DNA from: Okeania sp034190295
GTDB taxonomy: Bacteria; Cyanobacteriota; Cyanobacteriia; Cyanobacteriales; Microcoleaceae
Direction: 5' to 3'
Length of the DNA stretch: 16,785 nucleotides
Assembly: GCA_034190295.1 (NCBI GenBank)
Contig: JAXHSW010000207.1
Span: 1-16,785, forward strand
Position numbers and translations under genes: made by a program. The notes under the pieces were generated by a model, which saw nothing but the letters and a program-made list of their open reading frames with translations, ran no database searches and had not been told where the DNA came from. Numbering within the stretch: the stretch's first letter is position 1; every line of letters begins with the position of its first letter. Positions 14,630-16,785 of the stretch are shown here, piece after piece.

Positions 14630-15886
14630 CTATGCTTTTTTGAACCCTAATCCTTTAGAGAATATTTTGTATCCGCTTGCTGGAATATATACATTTTTAC
14701 CATCCCAGACAACCTGTACTGTCCCATCTTCTTTGACGAAGTTCACCTCAACAGTTTTACCGTATGCGATGCTATCTTTGGTATGTACTTCAATCATGTC
14801 CCCTGCTTGCACTCCTACCCTTGACTCTGATACTGTTGATTCGGGCTGCTTTCCAGTCTGAGAAGCAGTTGGGAGCTTTGGGGCGGGTGCTAATCCTGTG
14901 AAGTTATTGTTGGCTATTTCCTGAGCTGTAGGTTGTTCTGGTTCAGATATAATCTTCTCTAAGCGATCGCGTTCTTCTGGAGATAATGGCTGATACTTTC
15001 CTGGCCTTAAATCAGATTTGTCACATAGAATAGCCTCGCCTTTTACCAGGATCGCGCGTTTATTTTCCCCTTGAATTGGTTCACCGTGTAAGTAATATCC
15101 TAAATAGGTAGCTATATATTTAATTCCTGTAATAGGGGCGATATATTGGAATCGGTGGCCTAAGGTTGCTGGTGATTTTTTTGGGTTGCTTGCTACCATC
15201 AGACACTTAATATAATTGCGTTCCGGGATAGTGCAAAGCTCCCATAATTCTTTAGCTTTTGCCTCTCCAATTTCAGCTTTGAATGATTCTACTGCGGCCC
15301 GGGTCTGATTAGACATTAACTTAGAGTGCAGGATTAATAGCTCTTCTGTGGAGTCTGGAGTAGGTTCTGGTTTTGGACAACTAGAGGCAGGTTTTGCTGG
15401 CTGAACTTCATCAACTTCTAATTTTTGCTCTGGGCTAGTGGTAATTTTTTCTTCTGAGATTTTATCAAATGCTGCATTTACCTTAGCTATCTCTGCTTCA
15501 TTGGAGTATGGCGATTCGATTTTCTCAGATTTGGGTGTATCTTGTGGTGGTTGTTCTCCAAACAGCGAGTCATAAGCATCAAGTTCGAAGGCCGTGTAAG
15601 TTGTATGTGGCTGTTGCGTTTCAAACGCGGTAGCTTCCTCTCCAATAATTTCAATTTTCACGGGGGCAAGTGTTGGTTCCGGTTCTTTGTACTTGAGGCG
15701 ATCGCTTACTACTGATTGATAGTCCGGGTGTTGCTCCAATAAAGTCTCAAGTTCTGATATTGTTGCCTGAAATTTTGAATCAATATTTTTGAGTTCAGTT
15801 AGTCGGGACGTTGCTTGTTGTAGTTGAGTCTCTAAGATACTGACTAACTCTTCTTGATTGATAATTGTTTGGGATTTTAGTAACAT
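14630..15886 (-). CDS. Unrecognised coiled-coil protein with SH3-like C-terminal end
   Basis: A 418-residue soluble protein that I cannot place in a family. Residues 10-55 form a coiled coil (EELVSILETQLQQATSRL, then LKNIDSKFQATISELETLL). Residues 65-180 are low-complexity, rich in Pro, Glu and Ser. Residues 181-313 look like a folded domain: ELLILHSKLMS, RAAVESFKAEIGEAKAKELW, ERNYIKCLMVASNPKK, then a strand-rich part with ITGIKYIATYLGYYLHGEP and GEAILCDKSDLRPGKY. A second Pro/Gln linker follows, and residues 360-410 (GDMIEVHTKDSIAYGKTVEV, DGTVQVVWDGKNVYIPASGY) resemble a small SH3- or KOW-like barrel. No signal peptide or membrane segment. Only one upstream Met is available and no Shine-Dalgarno site is visible. 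It contains two HIP1 sites. The divergent small DNA-binding-like gene and the operator-like repeats between them suggest a regulated pair; this is inference. Confidence 0.82.
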   Translation of the reverse strand: MLLKSQTIINQEELVSILETQLQQATSRLTELKNIDSKFQATISELETLLEQHPDYQSVVSDRLKYKEPEPTLAPVKIEIIGEEATAFETQQPHTTYTAFELDAYDSLFGEQPPQDTPKSEKIESPYSNEAEIAKVNAAFDKISEEKITTSPEQKLEVDEVQPAKPASSCPKPEPTPDSTEELLILHSKLMSNQTRAAVESFKAEIGEAKAKELWELCTIPERNYIKCLMVASNPKKSPATLGHRFQYIAPITGIKYIATYLGYYLHGEPIQGENKRAILVKGEAILCDKSDLRPGKYQPLSPEERDRLEKIISEPEQPTAQEIANNNFTGLAPAPKLPTASQTGKQPESTVSESRVGVQAGDMIEVHTKDSIAYGKTVEVNFVKEDGTVQVVWDGKNVYIPASGYKIFSKGLGFKKA

Positions 15887-15925
15887 ATTAGATAACTCTA
15901 AATAGTATGTGAACTAACTATTAGG

Positions 15926-15978
15926 GACATTCAAAGGACATCATTCAGTGCCCTGAGAAAGCTTAAATGATGTCCTTT
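15926..15978. promoter_or_regulatory. Operator-like inverted and direct repeats between divergent genes
   Basis: AAAGGACATCATT (15934-15946) is the exact reverse complement of AATGATGTCCTTT (15966-15978), with a 19-base loop. The half-site GGACAT also occurs as a direct repeat at 15926-15931, eleven bases before the one in the left arm. It lies 40 to 92 bases upstream of the 418-residue gene and about 130 bases upstream of the small divergent gene. Likely roles are a repressor-binding site or a hairpin in the leader of the minus-strand gene. A T-run follows only on the plus strand, where no gene needs it. Confidence 0.5.
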
Positions 15979-16068
15979 TTAGCGCCTATAGGTCATTGCC
16001 TATGTTTATATAATAACCAGTACACAAACAATTGTCAATGATTCATTATCTAAAATGACTTGTGTAAA

Positions 16069-16095
16069 TATAATAGAAGGTAGATAAACAGGAGG
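16069..16095 (+). promoter_or_regulatory. -10 box and ribosome binding site of the small RHH-like gene
   Basis: TATAAT at 16069-16074 is a perfect -10 hexamer; no good -35 stands at the normal distance (TTATCT at 16046 is weak). AGGAGG at 16090-16095, nine bases before the ATG at 16105, is a strong Shine-Dalgarno site and decides the start. Confidence 0.55.
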
Positions 16096-16104
16096 ACAAT
16101 AACA

Positions 16105-16329
16105 ATGGCCAAAAAGAAAAAATACCCAACCCCCGGTAATCCAGAGATAGAAAAATACAGGATTCAAGCTAAAGTACCCGGTCGCCCCAATGATGGACAC
16201 TTAACTTTGAGAATGCCTTCTGATACTCTCTCTCGAATCAAAACCCTTCCCAACTGGCAGGACAAAGTGAGAGCAAAACTAGAGGAGCTGTTGCAGGAGG
16301 AAGGGCGGGTTATCACAGCCAGCAAATAG
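16105..16329 (+). CDS. Small basic protein, ribbon-helix-helix-like
   Basis: A 74-residue protein with a Lys-rich start (MAKKKKYPTP). Residues 32-65 have the strand-helix-helix order of a ribbon-helix-helix DNA-binding fold: strand HLTLRMP, helix SDTLSRIKTL, then WQDKVRAKLEELLQEE. The spacing is like RHH antitoxins of the BrnA or CopG type, but similarity is only in pattern. The strong ribosome binding site and clean coding sequence make it a real gene. It diverges from the 418-residue gene across 218 bases that hold operator-like repeats, so autoregulation of the pair is a reasonable inference. No toxin-like partner lies directly downstream. Confidence 0.75.
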   Translation: MAKKKKYPTPGNPEIEKYRIQAKVPGRPNDGHLTLRMPSDTLSRIKTLPNWQDKVRAKLEELLQEEGRVITASK

Positions 16330-16562
16330 CTATCGCATTACATAAAGCACTCTAAAATAGATCATAAATTAGGGAATTAATGGATCGATAATTGTGGATA
16401 GCTTAGTTTTTGGGAAAAGCGATCGCTATGAAGAATTAACAGAACAGCCGTTCTTAGAAACCTACGATAATCTATATAAATCTATGATTATCTGTTCCAT
16501 TCCTGCTTCTACCTGGTAACGTCGGCCTCAAGTTTTCCCCTATTTATGTAGTACATCTTGTC

Positions 16563-16579
16563 GTGCGGAATGTAGGTTG
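16563..16579 (+). repeat. Single GTGCGGAATGTAGGTTG repeat end
   Basis: Sixteen of 17 bases match the right end of the element at 6633-6902 (GTGCGGAATGTGGGTTG). No partner end is visible in the window. It lies nine bases beyond the stop codon of the partial gene at the right edge. Confidence 0.5.
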
Positions 16580-16587
16580 AAACCAGA

Positions 16588-16785
16588 CTATATGTAAATT
16601 TGTTTGCTAGATTGCCTTGCAGTGGCTGGATTGGATTTAGTATCTATAAATTGCACAGAATGATAAGTATTAATCCACAGATGAGCGCCACAACTTGCTG
16701 GTTTGTAAGGTCGATAGACGATTTGGCAAGGACCTGAAATATATAATTCATAACCATAATAGTTATCATTGCCGTGCTTGAGTGA
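16588..16785 (-). CDS. C-terminal part of a gene cut by the window edge, unknown product
   Basis: Read on the minus strand from the last base, an open frame of 65 codons ends in TAG at 16588-16590 with no start codon required inside the window. The peptide begins SLKHGNDNYYGYELYISG, continues with Cys20, VYRPYKPASCGAHLW and INTYHSVQFIDTK, and ends SSKQIYI. Its balanced composition, aromatic strand-like pattern and lack of stops indicate a true gene end. I do not recognise the family. Confidence 0.6.
   Translation of the reverse strand, partial: SLKHGNDNYYGYELYISGPCQIVYRPYKPASCGAHLWINTYHSVQFIDTKSNPATARQSSKQIYI

Noticed and set aside
15934..15978. Intrinsic terminator on the plus strand
   Set aside because: The stem and T-run fit, but no plus-strand gene lies upstream for more than 1.4 kb; an operator or leader hairpin for the minus-strand gene is more likely.
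16394..16519. 41-residue frame from GTG (VDSLVFGKSDRYEELTEQ...) ending before TAA
   Set aside because: It contains a HIP1 site and reads plausibly, but there is no ribosome binding site and no recognisable family; it could be a gene fragment.
1..16785. tRNA, rRNA, riboswitch or replication origin
   Set aside because: No cloverleaf with CCA-type ends, no rRNA words, no known riboswitch core and no convincing iteron set was seen on either strand by eye; a covariance-model search would be needed to exclude small RNAs.

Overview
The window looks like chromosome or large-plasmid DNA from a repeat-rich, probably filamentous cyanobacterium. The support is at least seven HIP1 octamers (GCGATCGC, e.g. 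4940, 7371, 8996, 12413, 14963, 15698, 16419), heptanucleotide tandem repeats of the kind known as STRRs in cyanobacteria, an exported TPR-CHAT protein, a DUF3318 protein, and Uma2 (DUF820) genes of the cyanobacterial subfamily. The base composition is AT-rich. A genus cannot be named from this alone; marine repeat-rich genera such as Okeania, Moorea or Trichodesmium are a guess.

Layout. Positions 1-1038 are almost wholly simple or higher-order tandem repeats, and the last repeat units supply the C-terminal codons of a 1647-residue exported TPR-CHAT protein (998-5941, minus). Positions 5942-8646 are a graveyard of small mobile elements with one short zinc-ribbon gene (7326-7586, minus). An unusual CNT-family transporter follows (8647-10056, plus). 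Positions 10057-11039 are another repeat block. Next come an exported protein of unknown function (11040-11612) and a DUF3318 protein (11855-12466), then two tandem copies of a Uma2-type gene: an intact one (12637-13503) and a truncated one (13917-14429). The right end holds an unrecognised 418-residue coiled-coil protein (14630-15886, minus) that diverges from a small ribbon-helix-helix-like protein (16105-16329, plus), and the C-terminal end of a gene that runs off the window (16588-16785, minus).

How it fits together. There is no long operon; most genes stand alone between repeats. The clearest story is evolutionary. The Uma2 gene was duplicated in tandem. A 121-bp element with 14-bp inverted ends (TCAGGACTTACGCA) entered the leader of copy 2. 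A second element with 12-bp ends (TATCATGTCCGG) then inserted into the right end of the first, leaving a TAA duplication. Copy 2 also lost its 3' third where another dispersed repeat begins. A second member of the TAA element family sits at 7029-7317, again between TAA repeats, and a likely remnant lies at 122-209.

Functional points of interest are the CNT transporter that lacks the usual nucleoside-binding residues, the DUF3318 protein that resembles an M48 peptidase without its HExxH motif, and the divergent pair around 15900-16100 with operator-like repeats. I saw no rRNA, tRNA, CRISPR array or intact transposase gene.
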